Below, piece after piece: positions 24,794-35,811 of a stretch of DNA of 64,000 bases. The position numbers were made by a program, and so were the translations under genes. Within the stretch, counting starts at the first letter, position 1. Each line of letters opens with the position of its first letter. The DNA lies in contig CM026403.1 in NCBI GenBank assembly GCA_014843695.1, forward strand, positions 5,599,281 to 5,663,280, written 5' to 3'. The notes beneath the pieces were generated by a model that searched no databases, had not been told where the DNA came from, and saw only the letters and a program-made list of their open reading frames with translations. The stretch is from Archivesica marissinica (lineage: Eukaryota > Mollusca > Bivalvia > Venerida > Vesicomyidae).

Positions 24794-24869
24794 GTGTGTT
24801 TTTTGCGTTTATTTATCGTCGCTACCATATGAGCGACGCAATATGAAGAGATTAGTCATTTTAGATTTT
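24794..24869 (-). mobile_element. SINE-A tail fragment
   Basis: GCGTTTATTTATCGTCGCTA and GAAGAGATTAGTCATTTTAG match the family tail. It breaks off exactly where the next tandem array begins. Confidence 0.9.
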
Positions 24870-25345
24870 GAGATCATGTGTTCTGCCATTGAAGCACAGA
24901 TAGTGAGATCATGTGTTCTGTCATTGATGCACAGATAGTGAGATCATGTGTTCTGTCATTGACACATAGATAGTGAGATCATGTGTTCTGCAATTGCTAC
25001 ACATATAGTTAGATCATGTGCCCTGTCATTGACACATAGATAGTGAGATCATGTGTTCTGCAATTGCTACACATATAGTTAGATCATGTGCCCTGTCATT
25101 GACACATATATATTGAGATCATGTGTTCTGCAATTGCTACACATATAGTTAGATCATGTGCCCTGTCATTGACACATATATAGTGAGATCATGTGTTCTG
25201 CAATTGCTACACATATAGTTAGATCATGTGCCCTGTCATTGACACATATATAGTGAGATAATGTGTTCTGCAATTGCTACACATATAGTTAGACCATGTG
25301 CCCTGTCATTGACACATAGATAGTGAGATCAGGTCTTCTGCAATT
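24869..25345. repeat. 35-bp array with alternating monomer types
   Basis: Monomers starting AGATCATGTGTTCTGCAATT alternate with AGATCATGTGCCCTGTCATT, giving a 70-bp dimer over most of the array. The first two or three monomers do not follow the alternation. Confidence 0.95.
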
Positions 25346-25688
25346 GATGGCTATTCGTTCAAGAAAACTGCGTTTCTAATTTTACAAATAAATCGATAGT
25401 TGAACCTATCATACAGATATAAATTAAAATTCTGAAATTCCAAACAAATCCTGTGTTAGCTCTTTCAATATGAATATCTTTAGATTCACTTAGATCCAAC
25501 TGCCCTTATCAATCGCATATCTTAGTAATTGTACGAGTGGCGCTTTATCAGAATGGGTTGTGTTATCACCCTATATAGAAGCGGTGAGGATGCCGAGCAC
25601 ATTCTTCAGTTGCTAAGCTCCAACGAACTATATTGACTCTGCAGTATGCTTGTGTATTGAATTACAATTGAAGGGCTATTAAATATGA
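25346..25688. other. Single-copy DNA
   Basis: No gene or repeat recognised. Confidence 0.4.
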
Positions 25689-25852
25689 TGTCTGATTGTC
25701 TGGAGGATTGTCTGATTGTCTGATTGTCTGGAGGATTGTCTGATTGTCTGATTGTCTGATTGTCTGATTGTCTGGAGGATTGTCTGATTGTCTGATTGTC
25801 TGATTGTCTGGAGGATTGTCTGATTGTCTGATTGTCTGATTGTCTGATTGTC
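25689..25852. repeat. 8-bp tandem repeat (TGTCTGAT) with GGAGGAT interruptions
   Basis: Runs of TGTCTGAT are punctuated by TGTCTGGAGGAT. Minus-strand open frames encoding Gln/Ser/Asp/Asn/Arg repeats are not genes. Confidence 0.97.
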
Positions 25853-26059
25853 AATAATGAAGAACATGCATCAACATATGAATTTAATTTAATTATAGTT
25901 TATTGAATTCATCATGATATAATATACAACACAATGTTACAAACATATAGCATGATAATACAAATGGTTTGGGCCTAGGAATATTATGAAATTTGGATAA
26001 AATTCATTTTGCAATCAGACACATTTTATTTAGGACATGTTTGATTGTTTAGTTTATAC

Positions 26060-26270
26060 TCATTTATTTTAGCTCGATTGTGAAACAAGTTCTTTCAACT
26101 TATATTAATCACTCTCGAGACCTCATTCTTGATGGAATCCATCGCCTTTAAGGGGAGAGAAGAGGCAATGTGTAATTAGAATGCCATGCCTAAGGGCACA
26201 ATCGTAACGACTCCAGCAAGGCTCGTACTTCGCACCCGAGGAGAACGCGCTATCATTGCACTATCACGAC
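26060..26270 (-). mobile_element. SINE-B copy, nearly full length
   Basis: Tail (TTTATTTTAGCTCGATTGTG), body (ACTCTCGAGACCTCATTCTT, GATGGAATCCATCGCC) and diverged head (GAGAACGCGCTATCATTGCA, then CTATCACGAC) on the minus strand. Confidence 0.9.
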
Positions 26271-26330
26271 GTGCACATGAACTTCATTTAACACTTTACT
26301 CCACAATAGAATAGGCAGTTAACTAATTAA

Positions 26331-26836
26331 CTAGTTTGATTGTTTGCTTTGGGAATTAAAGTCCCTTGGACAACATAGATCATATGGCGACTCCCCAACT
26401 ATTATTGGCTGAGCAAGAGTCCGTGTACCCCTCCTTAGAGTTCGTCAGGCACGGATGGCCACCCTGGTTGAACCACCGTCCGTGTACCCCTCCTTAGAGT
26501 TCGTCAGGCACGGATGGCCACCCTGGTTGAACCACCGTCCGTGTACCCCTCCTTAGAGTTCGTCAGGCACGGATGGACACCCTGGTTGACCCACCGTCCG
26601 TGTACCCCTCCTTAGAGTTCGTCAGGCACGGATGGCCACCCTGGTTGAACCACCGTCCGTGTACCCCTCCTTAGAGTTCGTCAGGCACGGATGGACACCC
26701 TGGTTGACCCACCAACATATCACAAGCCAACTGGGTCGCTTACTACTTGTCTTAATTCGACCCCAAGCCCAGTGGAATTCGAACCTACAGTGGTGAGGGG
26801 CAAGTGGTGGTAACAGCTCGGCCACGGCGGCCCCTG
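26331..26836 (-). mobile_element. SINE-C copy enlarged by an internal tandem array
   Basis: The minus-strand head has GCCGCCGTGGCCGAGCTGTT and the B box GTAGGTTCGAATTCC. The tail near 26341-26410 includes GTTGGGGAGTCGCCATATGA. Between them are five copies of a 59-bp unit (26419-26713), so the body is stretched. Confidence 0.7.
26419..26713. repeat. 59-bp tandem repeat, five copies, inside SINE-C
   Basis: Units begin at 26419, 26478, 26537, 26596 and 26655 with GTCCGTGTACCCCTCCTTAG and continue GGCACGGATGGCCACCCTGG. Units differ mainly by GGCC versus GGAC and GAACC versus GACCC. Confidence 0.97.
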
Positions 26837-27052
26837 TTTGAGACATAGTCGACATGTAAAGTGCAACTACACGGCATGTAAATTTCTTCCCGGCTCTGCA
26901 CTGCCGAATAGATGGCGCAAAACGGCGCCGGAATACATTCTATAGTAGCGTAGGCAAATGGCAGAATATTTTGAAATGTTATTTATTTTTTATTTGTCCC
27001 GTGTAAACAAGGCGAGGTAGACGTCCAGGTCACAATCGTTTGATAGACAATA

Positions 27053-29797
27053 CCCATAACAGCGGAGTCTACACTTAATATCGGAGTCTACCCATAACAG
27101 TGGAGTCTACAATTAATATCGGAGTCTACCCACAACAGCGGAGTATACACTTAATATCGGAGTCTACCCATAACAGCGGAGTCTACACTTAATATCGGAG
27201 TCTACCCATAACAGCGGAGTCTACACTTAATATCGGAGTCTACCCATAACAGCGGAGTCTACACTTAATATCGGAGTCTACCCATAACAGCGGAGTCTAC
27301 CTTTAACAGCGGAGTCTACACTTAATATCGGAGTCTACCCATAACAGCGGAGTCTACACTTAATATCGGAATCTACCCATAACAGCGTAGTCTACACTTA
27401 ATATCGGAGTCTACCCATAACAGCGGAGTCTACACTTAATATCGGAGTCTACCCATAACAGCGGAGTATACACTTAATATCGGAGTCTACCCATAACAGC
27501 GGAGTCTACCTTTAACAGCGGAGTCTACACTTAATATCGGAATCTACCCATAACAGCGGAGTCTACACTTAATATCGGAATCTACCCATAACAGCGGAGT
27601 CTACGCTTAATATCGGAATCGACCCATAACAGCGAATCTACACTTAATATTGGAGTCTACCCATAACAGCGGAGTCTACACTTAATATCGGAATCTACCC
27701 ATAACAGCGGAGTCTACACTTAATATCGGAGTCTACCCATAACAGCGGAGTCTACACTTAATATCGGAGTCTACCCATAACAGCGGAGTCTACACTTAAT
27801 ATCGGAGTCTACCATAACAGCGGGTCTACCTTTAACAGCGGAGTCTACACTTAATATCGGAATCTACCCATAACAGCGGAGTCTACACTTAATATCGGAG
27901 TCTACCCATAACAGCGGAGTCTACACTTAATATCGGAATCTACCCATAACAGCGGAGTCTACACTTAATATCGGAGTCTACCCATAACAGCGGAGTCTAC
28001 ACTTAATATCGGAGTCTACCCATAACAGCGGAGTCTACACTTAATATCGGAATCTACCCATAACAGCGGAGTCTACACTTAATATCGGAATCTACCCATA
28101 ACAGCGGAGTCTACACTTAATATCGGAGTCTACCCATAACAGCGGAGTCTACACTTAATATCGGAATCTACCCATAACAGCGGAGTCTACACTTAATATC
28201 GGAATCTACCCATAACAGCGGAGTCTACACTTAATATTGGAGTCTACCCATAACAGCGGAGTCTACCCATAACAGCGGAGTCTACACTTAATATCGTAAT
28301 CTACCCATAACAGCGGAGTCTACACTTAATATCGGAATATACCCATAACAGCGAAGTCTACACTTAATATCGGAGTCTACCCATAACAGCGGAGTCTACA
28401 CTTAATATCGGAATCTACCCATAACAGCGGAGTCTACACTTAATATCGGAATCTACCCATAACAGCGGAGTCTACACTTAATATCGGAATCTACCCATAA
28501 CAGCGGAGTCTACGCTTAATATCGGAATCGACCCATAACAGCGAATCTACACTTAATATTGGAGTCTACCCATAACAGCGGAGTCTACACTTAATATCGG
28601 AATCTACCCATAACAGCGGAGTCTACACTTAATATCGGAGTCTACCCATAACAGCGGAGTCTACACTTAATATCGGAGTCTACCCATAACAGCGGAGTCT
28701 ACACTTAATATCGGAGTCTACCCATAACAGCGGGGTCTACCTTTAACAGCGGAGTCTACACTTAATATCGGAATCTACCCATAACAGCGGAGTCTACACT
28801 TAATATCGGAGTCTACCCATAACAGCGGAGTCTACCTTTAACAGCGGAGTCTACACTTAATATCGGAATATACCCATAACAGCGGAGTCTACACTTAATA
28901 TCGGAGTCTACCCATAACAGCGGAGTCTACACTTAATATCGGAGTCTACCCATAACAGCGGAGTCTACACTTAATATCGGAATCTACCCATAACAGCGGA
29001 GTCTACCTTTAACAGCGGAGTCTACACTTAATATCGGAATCTACCCATAACAGCGGAGTCTACACTTACTATCGGAATATACCCATAACAGCGGAGTCTA
29101 CACTTAATATCGGAGTCTACCCATAACAGCGGAGTCTACACTTAATATCGGAATCTACCCATAACAGCGGAGTCTACACTTAATATTGGAGTCTACCCAT
29201 AACAGCGGAGTCTACCTTTAACAGCGGAGTCTACCCATAACAGCGGAGTCTACACTTAATATCGTAATCTACCCATAACAGCGGAGTCTACACTTAATAT
29301 CGGAATATACCCATAACAGCGAAGTCTACACTTAATATCGGAGTCTACCCATAACAGCGGAGTCTACACTTAATATCGGAATCTACCCATAACAGCGGAG
29401 TCTACACTTAATATCGGAATCTACCCATAACAGCGGAGTCTACACTTAATATTGGAGTCTACCCATAACAGCGGAGTCTACCTTTAACAGCGGAGTCTAC
29501 CCATAACAGAGGAGTCTACCCATAACAGCGGAGTCTACACTTAATATCGGAGTCTACCCATAACAGCGGAGTCTACACTTAATATCGGAGTCTACCCATA
29601 ACAGCGGAGTCTACACTTAATATCGGAATCTACCCATAACAGCGGAGTCTACCTTTAACAGCGGAGTCTACCCATAACAGAGGAGTCTACCCATAACAGC
29701 GGAGTCTACCTTTAACAGCGGAGTCTACCCATAACAGAGGAGTCTACCCATAACAGCGGAGTCTACACTTAACAGCGGAGTCTACACTTAATATTCT
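27053..29797. repeat. 38-bp array built of two 19-bp half units
   Basis: The halves GGAGTCTACCCATAACAGC and GGAGTCTACACTTAATATC alternate for about 2.7 kb. Some units instead have CTTTAACAGC. Rare variants recur at long range: CTACGCTTAATATCGGAATC occurs at 27601 and 28510. No open frame of note. Confidence 0.98.
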
Positions 29798-30363
29798 ATT
29801 GAACAATTCTGTATATGCCATTATACCCTTTATGCACTACTATGCTGCCATCTGGATTTGTTAATGTAATACATATATCACTTTAATGTGTGTCATTAAA
29901 TCATTGCTGTATATTAATTACGTTGTGTTACGCTACTTGTGGTATGGAAACACAATGCAATGCTACCTATAACACATGCATGTTGCATCCATTCGAATCG
30001 CTGACATAACCTTTCTGAATATAGTTACACTATATACCCACATTATATATCTCTATTAAAAACATATGTTTTACTTTCAAATCATGTTGCTTAGAGACAC
30101 TTTCATTAAGTAAGCGACGCTGCGTTCAAATATTCTCCACGCAGGATGAATCTTTTCAATTTGGTAGATATTAACATTTTTCAAACCCTATGATAAAATT
30201 ATGCGCATAAATATCACACTAAAACCGTCATAAATAATAACAAACGTTAGTCTCAATTTAATGTTCATTATAATAAGTTTAAAATAGAAGGCTACTGAGG
30301 CACGATGCAGTATGACCTATCTCCAACGTGACCAGATATGCCCGTGTCCATTCACATGTGGAA
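29798..30363. other. AT-rich single-copy DNA
   Basis: Nothing recognisable. Confidence 0.45.
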
Positions 30364-30566
30364 GTCGTGAAGCGTTCGCTTCAGGTGCGAAAGGTCCGGA
30401 GTTCGAGCCCCGCTGGAGCCGTTACGATTGTGCCCTTAGGTAAGGTATTTAATTTCCAAGTTGTCTCTTTTCTCTCCCTCTATGGATTCCATCAGGAATG
30501 AGGTCTCGATAGTGATTAATATAAATTGTAAGAACTTGTTTCGCTATCGAGTTAACATAAATGTGT
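30364..30566 (+). mobile_element. SINE-B copy lacking the A box
   Basis: The head reads GTCGTGAAGCGTTCGCTTCA, so about 14 bp with the A box present in other copies (TAGCTCAGTGG) is gone. The B box GGAGTTCGAGCCCCGC is intact. Body and tail are complete to AAGAACTTGTTTCGCTATCG. Confidence 0.9.
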
Positions 30567-30800
30567 ATAAACTAACATATTCCGAGCGTGACTGCATATC
30601 TACATCATATGTCGTCTAGTGTGCAAGGTAGAATATTTATTGTATGGTGTCCAATGAAAAATAGACGTTCATCAATGAACTGAATAGGCTGCTTAGCGCA
30701 GGTGGCTGCTTAATAGAGGTCACATTTATAACGAAGTAACATATTGGGAATCTGAAAACTGGCTGCTTAATAGAGTTGGCCATTAAAGTTTGACTATATA

Positions 30801-30940
30801 CACATTTATCTATTTTAGTTCAATTGCGAAACAAGTTTTTAGATTAATCACATTCGACACCTCAACCCTGATAGAAGTCATCGTCACGAGGGAGGTGGAA
30901 GGGGGAGTGTGGTATTTAAGTGGCTTGCCTAATGGAACAA
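30801..30940 (-). mobile_element. SINE-B copy, tail and body
   Basis: Minus-strand tail (AGTTCAATTGCGAAACAAGT) and diverged body (CCTGATAGAAGTCATCGTCA), continuing directly into a tandemly repeated head at 30941-31331. Confidence 0.88.
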
Positions 30941-31331
30941 TCGTAACTGCTACAGCTGGGCTCGAACTTCTCTCACACCTGAAGCGAACGCCATACCACT
31001 GAGCTATCACGACTTCCACTCGTAACTGTTACAGCTGGGCTCGAACTCCTCTCACACCTGAAGCGAACGCCATACCACTGAGCTATCACGACTTCCACTC
31101 GTAACTGTTACAGCTGGGCTCGAACTCCTATCACACCTGAAGCGAACGCCATACCATTGAGCTATCACGACTTCCACTCGTAACTGTTACAGCTGGGCTC
31201 GAACTCCTATCACAACTGAAGCGAACGCCATACCATTGAGCTATCACGACTTACACTCGTAACTGCTACAGCTGGGCTCGAACTCCTCTCACACCTGAAT
31301 CGAACGCCATACCACTAAGCTATCACGACTC
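30941..31331 (-). repeat. 79-bp tandem array of the SINE-B tRNA-like head, five copies
   Basis: Units begin at 30941, 31020, 31099, 31178 and 31257 with TCGTAACTG(T/C)TACAGCTGGG. Read on the minus strand, each contains the A box TAGCTCAGTGG (the last has TAGCTTAGTGG) and the B box AGTTCGAGCCC, the two internal RNA polymerase III promoter elements of tRNA-derived genes. The body is present once, at the left end. Transcription is not shown by the sequence. Confidence 0.93.
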
Positions 31332-31699
31332 TAAGGAGTAACACGGTATGCAAGTTATTTAGCATTGAACGTGGGTGGTGCAGATTGGGAAGCGTTAAAC
31401 CACACGCTGTCAGGCCTTATTACAGCGAAGCGAGTAACATTATACAAAAACCCACGTCAACCGTTAAATAATGCATAAGTTGGCGTATGTATTATTTAAA
31501 ATATCAAAATCATTACCTGTATAAGATAGAGCACCGTCGTAATCAGCGGCGGTATGTAATGATTATAAGGGATTAGACGCTTTGGATTATCGCACAAGAT
31601 TTACGAGTAGATTACTCCCAATACTTTAAGGTTTAAATAACCAAACAGTTTAGTACATATTTAGAGGTCGTATATTCAATTCCCGGCTTCAGCATACTA
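31332..31699. other. Single-copy DNA
   Basis: No gene seen. The right edge passes into the SINE-A-derived array. Confidence 0.4.
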
Positions 31700-32728
31700 C
31701 CGTTGGATGCTACTTTAAACACCGTGCACATACAAGCACCATGGGGTACTCAGTCTGGTACCTCGTGTCCATGCACATACACCGTGCACGTACAAGCACC
31801 AGGGGGTACTCAGTCTGGTGCCTCGTGTCGATGCACATACACCGTGCACGTACAAGCACCAGGGGATACTCAGTCTGGTACCTCGTGTCGATGCACATAC
31901 ACCGTGCACGTACACCGTGCACGTACAAGCACCATGGGATACTCAGTCTGGTACATCGTGTTGATGCACATACACCGTGCACGTACACCGTGCACATAAA
32001 AGCACCATGGGATACTCAGTCTGGTACATCGTGTTGATGCACATACACCGTGCACGTACACCGTGCACATACAAGCACCATGGGATACTCAGTCTGGTAC
32101 CTCGTGTCGATGCACATACACCGTGCACGTACAAGCACCAGGGGATACTCAGTCTGGTACCTCGTGTCGATGCACATACACCGTGCACGTACACCGTGCA
32201 CGTACAAGTACCATGGGATACTCAGTCTGGTACCTCGTGTTGATGCACATACACCGTGCACATACACCGTGCACGTACACCCACCATGGGATACTAAGTC
32301 TGGTACATCGTGTCCATGCACATACACCGTGCACGTACAAGTACCAGGGGATTCACAGTATGGTACCTCGTGTCGATGCACATACACCGTTCACGTACAA
32401 GCACCATGGGATACTCAGTCTCGTACCTCGTGTCGATGCACATACACCGTGCACGTACACGTACCATGGGATACTCAGTCTGGTACCTCGTGTCGATGTA
32501 CATACACCGTGCACGTACAAGTACCAAGGGATTCACAGTATGGTACCTTATGTCGATGCACGTACACCGTGCACGTACAAGCACCAGGGGATTCACAGTA
32601 CTGTACCTTATGTCGATGCACGTACACCGTGCACGTACAAGTACCAGGGGATTCACAGTATGGTACCTTATGTCGATGCACGTACACCGTGCACGTACAA
32701 GCACCAGGGGATACTCAGTCTGGTACTG
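31700..32728 (+). repeat. 60-bp minisatellite made of the SINE-A body
   Basis: The unit runs ACACCGTGCACGTACAAGCA, CCAGGGGATACTCAGTCTGG, TACCTCGTGTCGATGCACAT. It aligns in order with the SINE-A body (CTCGTGTCGGTGCTTTACAC, CGTGCACGTAAAAGAACCAG, AGGAGACTCTGG). Some units contain an extra ACCGTGCACGTAC. A SINE-A tail follows directly at 32729. Long open frames on both strands arise because 60 is a multiple of three. Confidence 0.93.
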
Positions 32729-32825
32729 GGATATCTGTAACCTTATACTATCCTCCAAATATCTGGAAGTGTTTGAGCTATTCATGTGGGCAACCGGTAG
32801 AGAGGATAAATAAGCGCAAAACACA
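32729..32825 (+). mobile_element. SINE-A tail terminating the body-derived array
   Basis: ACTATCCTCCAAATATCTGG, TGGGCAACCGGTAGAGAGGA and TAAATAAGCGCAAAACACAT correspond to the family tail. It shows where the array meets the remaining 3' end of the founding SINE. Confidence 0.85.
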
Positions 32826-32995
32826 TATACTGTTGCCGCTCAGTTGACACTGTGTAAGTGTAATGTTGATCGGTTCGGCAAGTGCTTACTGTATACGTAA
32901 GTCAATTATAATGTGGTACTATTAACACAGTGAGTACACATTGGGCATTGGTGGTGCAATTGGTGCAGTGGCGGAGGATTGCATACTAGTGTATA

Positions 32996-33180
32996 CACAT
33001 TTAGTGTAGTTTGATTGCAAATCAAGTTCTTACAACTTATATTAATCACTCTCGAGATCTCATTCCTGATGGAATCCATCGCCACGGAGTAGAGAGAAGA
33101 GACAACGTGGAATTTAAATGCCGTGCTTGCCCATTGGCCTTTCACATCTGAAGCGAACGTGCTACCCTTGCGCTATCACT
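32996..33180 (-). mobile_element. SINE-B copy
   Basis: Minus-strand tail, body (TCGAGATCTCATTCCTGATG) and a shortened head (CACATCTGAAGCGAACGTGC). The B-box region is deleted. Confidence 0.88.
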
Positions 33181-33241
33181 AAGGTCAACGTTGCCTCTTC
33201 TTTCACCAGTGACATTGATTCCACAAGGAATGATGTCTCGA
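33181..33241 (+). mobile_element. SINE-B body fragment, inverted against the previous copy
   Basis: ACGTTGCCTCTTCTTTCACC and ATTGATTCCACAAGGAATGA match the SINE-B body in plus orientation. Confidence 0.7.
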
Positions 33242-33345
33242 CATATTTTCAGACGTAATCGAATGCCATAGACAATCATTCACCCCTTGAGATTGCTGTA
33301 AAATAAACTTTGTAAGGATAACCGTTGACATGTAACCGTTCATTA

Positions 33346-33724
33346 CTTATATCTAACAGCTTGTATCAAACAGCTTGTATCTAACAGCTTGTATCTAACA
33401 GCTTGTATCTAACAGCTTGTATATAACAGTTTGTATCTAACAGCTTGTATCTAACAGCTTGTATCTAACAGCTTGTATCTAACAACTTGTATCTAACAGT
33501 TTGTATCTAACAGCTTGTATCTAACAGTTTGTATCTAACAGCTTGTATCTAACAGTTTGTATCTAACAGCTTGTATCTAACAGCTTGTATCTAACAGCTT
33601 GTATCTAACAACTTGTATCTAACAGCTTGTATCTAACAGCTTGTATCTAACAGCTTGTATCTAACAGCTTGTATCTAACAGCTTGTATCTAACAGCTTGT
33701 ATCTAACAACTTGTATCTAACAGC
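33346..33724. repeat. 14-bp tandem repeat
   Basis: About 27 copies of GCTTGTATCTAACA with rare GTTTGT, ACTTGT and TATATAAC variants. It abuts a 5'-truncated SINE-A. Confidence 0.97.
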
Positions 33725-33951
33725 GCGCCGACACGATAGTCCAGTGAGCTACTTAATTACTAACAATCTTTCAAATGGGACGTTAAACCGAGGTCTCGCG
33801 TCGGTGCTGTACACCGTGTACGTAAAAGAACCAGAGGATACTCTAGAATGGGTCTCTGTTTGTATCATTGCACTATCCTCCAAATTTTAAAATTACAAAT
33901 CAGGAGGCGTCGCTCATATGTGCAACCGGTAGCGACGATAAATAAACGTAA
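33725..33951 (+). mobile_element. SINE-A copy, head degraded
   Basis: A remnant A-box region (GATAGTCCAGTG) with most of the head missing. Body (AAACCGAGGTCTCGCGTCGG) and tail are complete to GATAAATAAACGTAACC. Confidence 0.93.
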
Positions 33952-34133
33952 CCATATAATAGCATTCGAGCGAATCCGATTTCCAATCTTAAAATATAAA
34001 AGTTCCACATGGTCAGTTCATGCATTTATTTTAGTCTTCCACTAAGTTTATATAACAACATAACAACAAACATTGGCTTATGTTAGTATGTTTTATAAAG
34101 CTAGCTTATTGGCTTTTTCAAACTTTCGGAATT

Positions 34134-34502
34134 CAATACAGAAACAGCACGTTATGTACGTAAGATAATATTTTCAATACAGACACAGCACGTTATGTAC
34201 GTAAGATAATATTTTCAATACAGACACAGCACGTTATGTACGTAAGATAATATTTTCAATACAGACACCGCACGTTATGTACGTAAGATAATATTTTCAA
34301 TACAGACACAGCACATTATGTGCGTAAGATAATATTTTCAATACAGACACAGCACGTTATGTACGTAAACTAATATTCGCAATAGAGACACAGCACGTTA
34401 TGTACGTAAACTAATATTCGCAATAGAGACACAGCACGTTATGTACGTAAACTAATATTCGCAATAGAGACACAGCACGTTATGTACGTAAGATAATATT
34501 CT
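34134..34502. repeat. 41-bp minisatellite array, about nine copies
   Basis: Units contain CAATACAGACACAGCACGTT and ATGTACGTAAGATAATATT. Three later units switch to AAACTAATATTCGCAATAGA, a block variant. Confidence 0.95.
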
Positions 34503-34856
34503 TAATTTCAACATTAATTAAATTGCAGGGTATAAGATGTTTGGCGAGATATTGTATTATGGGACTGAGCGCAAGCTGAATGAACCCAAATAAAACCGAA
34601 TTCCAAGAAGTGTATTACAGAGTGTAGCCGATCCGGTGACTGGGTTAATCACAGCATACGGGGCTCCCACTATGGCAATGACACCCTCCTCGGAATCAAT
34701 CACATTTGACTGTTATGCATTCATGCATTCAATCGTATGACAAAAAAAAATGAAAGGAAAACATGGGTACCCGCATTGAACACACTTTTGTTTGAAAACT
34801 ACGAGAGAGAGAAATTCGTAATAATATATACATACGTCTCATAATACTGTATAAAC

Positions 34857-35135
34857 AGACAGGTCAGTGGTTAACACCATGGGCTGCGACTCCAGGTATC
34901 GCAGGTTAGATCCCCGTCTGACCATAATAAAAATTATTAAGTCTTTCAGATGAGACTTTAAAACCGAGGTAGCATTTCGGTGCTTTACACCATCCAAGTA
35001 AATGAACCAGAGGAGATTCTGGAATTGGCCTGGCTGTATCATTGCACTATCCTCCAACATCTAAAATGAATAATCTCTTCAGGAGGCGTCGCTCATATGT
35101 GCAACCGGTAGCGACGATAAATAAACGTAAAAACG
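34857..35135 (+). mobile_element. SINE-A copy with target-site duplication
   Basis: Complete head, body and tail with many substitutions. CTGTATAAAC at 34847-34856 is repeated at 35136-35145, flanking the element, as expected for target-primed retrotransposition. Confidence 0.93.
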
Positions 35136-35452
35136 CTGTATAAACGTTCCTCATTTTGTTGAGAAGTCACATTTAATCAGATACACAAAGCATTCCAATT
35201 GTTAAACCTTGGTAAGACGTTCATGTTTATGGTACGACGCTTAATGTCAATCTTCGAGTACAAATAACTACTTTAGTCAACAAACCACGCTTACATTCAC
35301 CTCTAAAAACATCCTCCCTGCAGTAACTACTGATTGACCGGTTCACCTTGATGCTTGCGGTGTCAGAGCTGTTCAAACCTACAGAAACCAAGTTAGTCAC
35401 GGTTTGTAAATGAGAATAGCAAGAGCAAATTAGTCTCAACATGCTGATACAT
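35136..35452. other. Single-copy DNA
   Basis: No gene or repeat recognised apart from the SINE target duplication at its left edge. Confidence 0.4.
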
Positions 35453-35640
35453 ACACATTTAGTTTAGCTGGATTGCGAAACACATGTTTACAACGTTAGC
35501 TTATTCGAGAGAGAGAGAAATAGAGAGAGCGAGAGCGAGAGAGGGAGGGAGAGGGAGAGAGATAGGGGGATGGAGAGAGAGAGGGGGATGGAGGGACCTC
35601 ATTCCTGGTGGAATCCATCGCTATGATTGAGAGACAGAAG
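35453..35640 (-). mobile_element. SINE-B copy interrupted by a GA microsatellite
   Basis: The tail (TTTAGTTTAGCTGGATTGCG) and the body (ACCTCATTCCTGGTGGAATC) are separated by about 90 bp of GAGAGA/GGGAGA (35505-35595). The run sits where other copies have TCGAGA. The head is absent. Confidence 0.85.
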
Positions 35641-35811
35641 AATGCCGAAGGACATTTCAACCGTGGTTTAAACTCAACATATCTGCGGATACCGAAATAA
35701 TTGATGCTCTCTATACATGTCATAGTATCGTGACGCTACGCTAGCTGCACGGGTTTCACTATCGTACAGACTGTATAGCATAATGGCAGGAACGAGTAAG
35801 AAATATAACCT

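Noticed and set aside
24869..25345. Possible CRISPR-like array of regularly spaced repeats
   Set aside because: The alternating 35-bp monomers are related to each other, there are no unique spacers and no cas genes, and the context is eukaryotic. None of the other arrays has unique spacers either.
31703..32847. Open frames of 100-265 codons on both strands
   Set aside because: They come from the SINE-A-body repeat with a 60-bp period; both strands are open with repetitive peptides.
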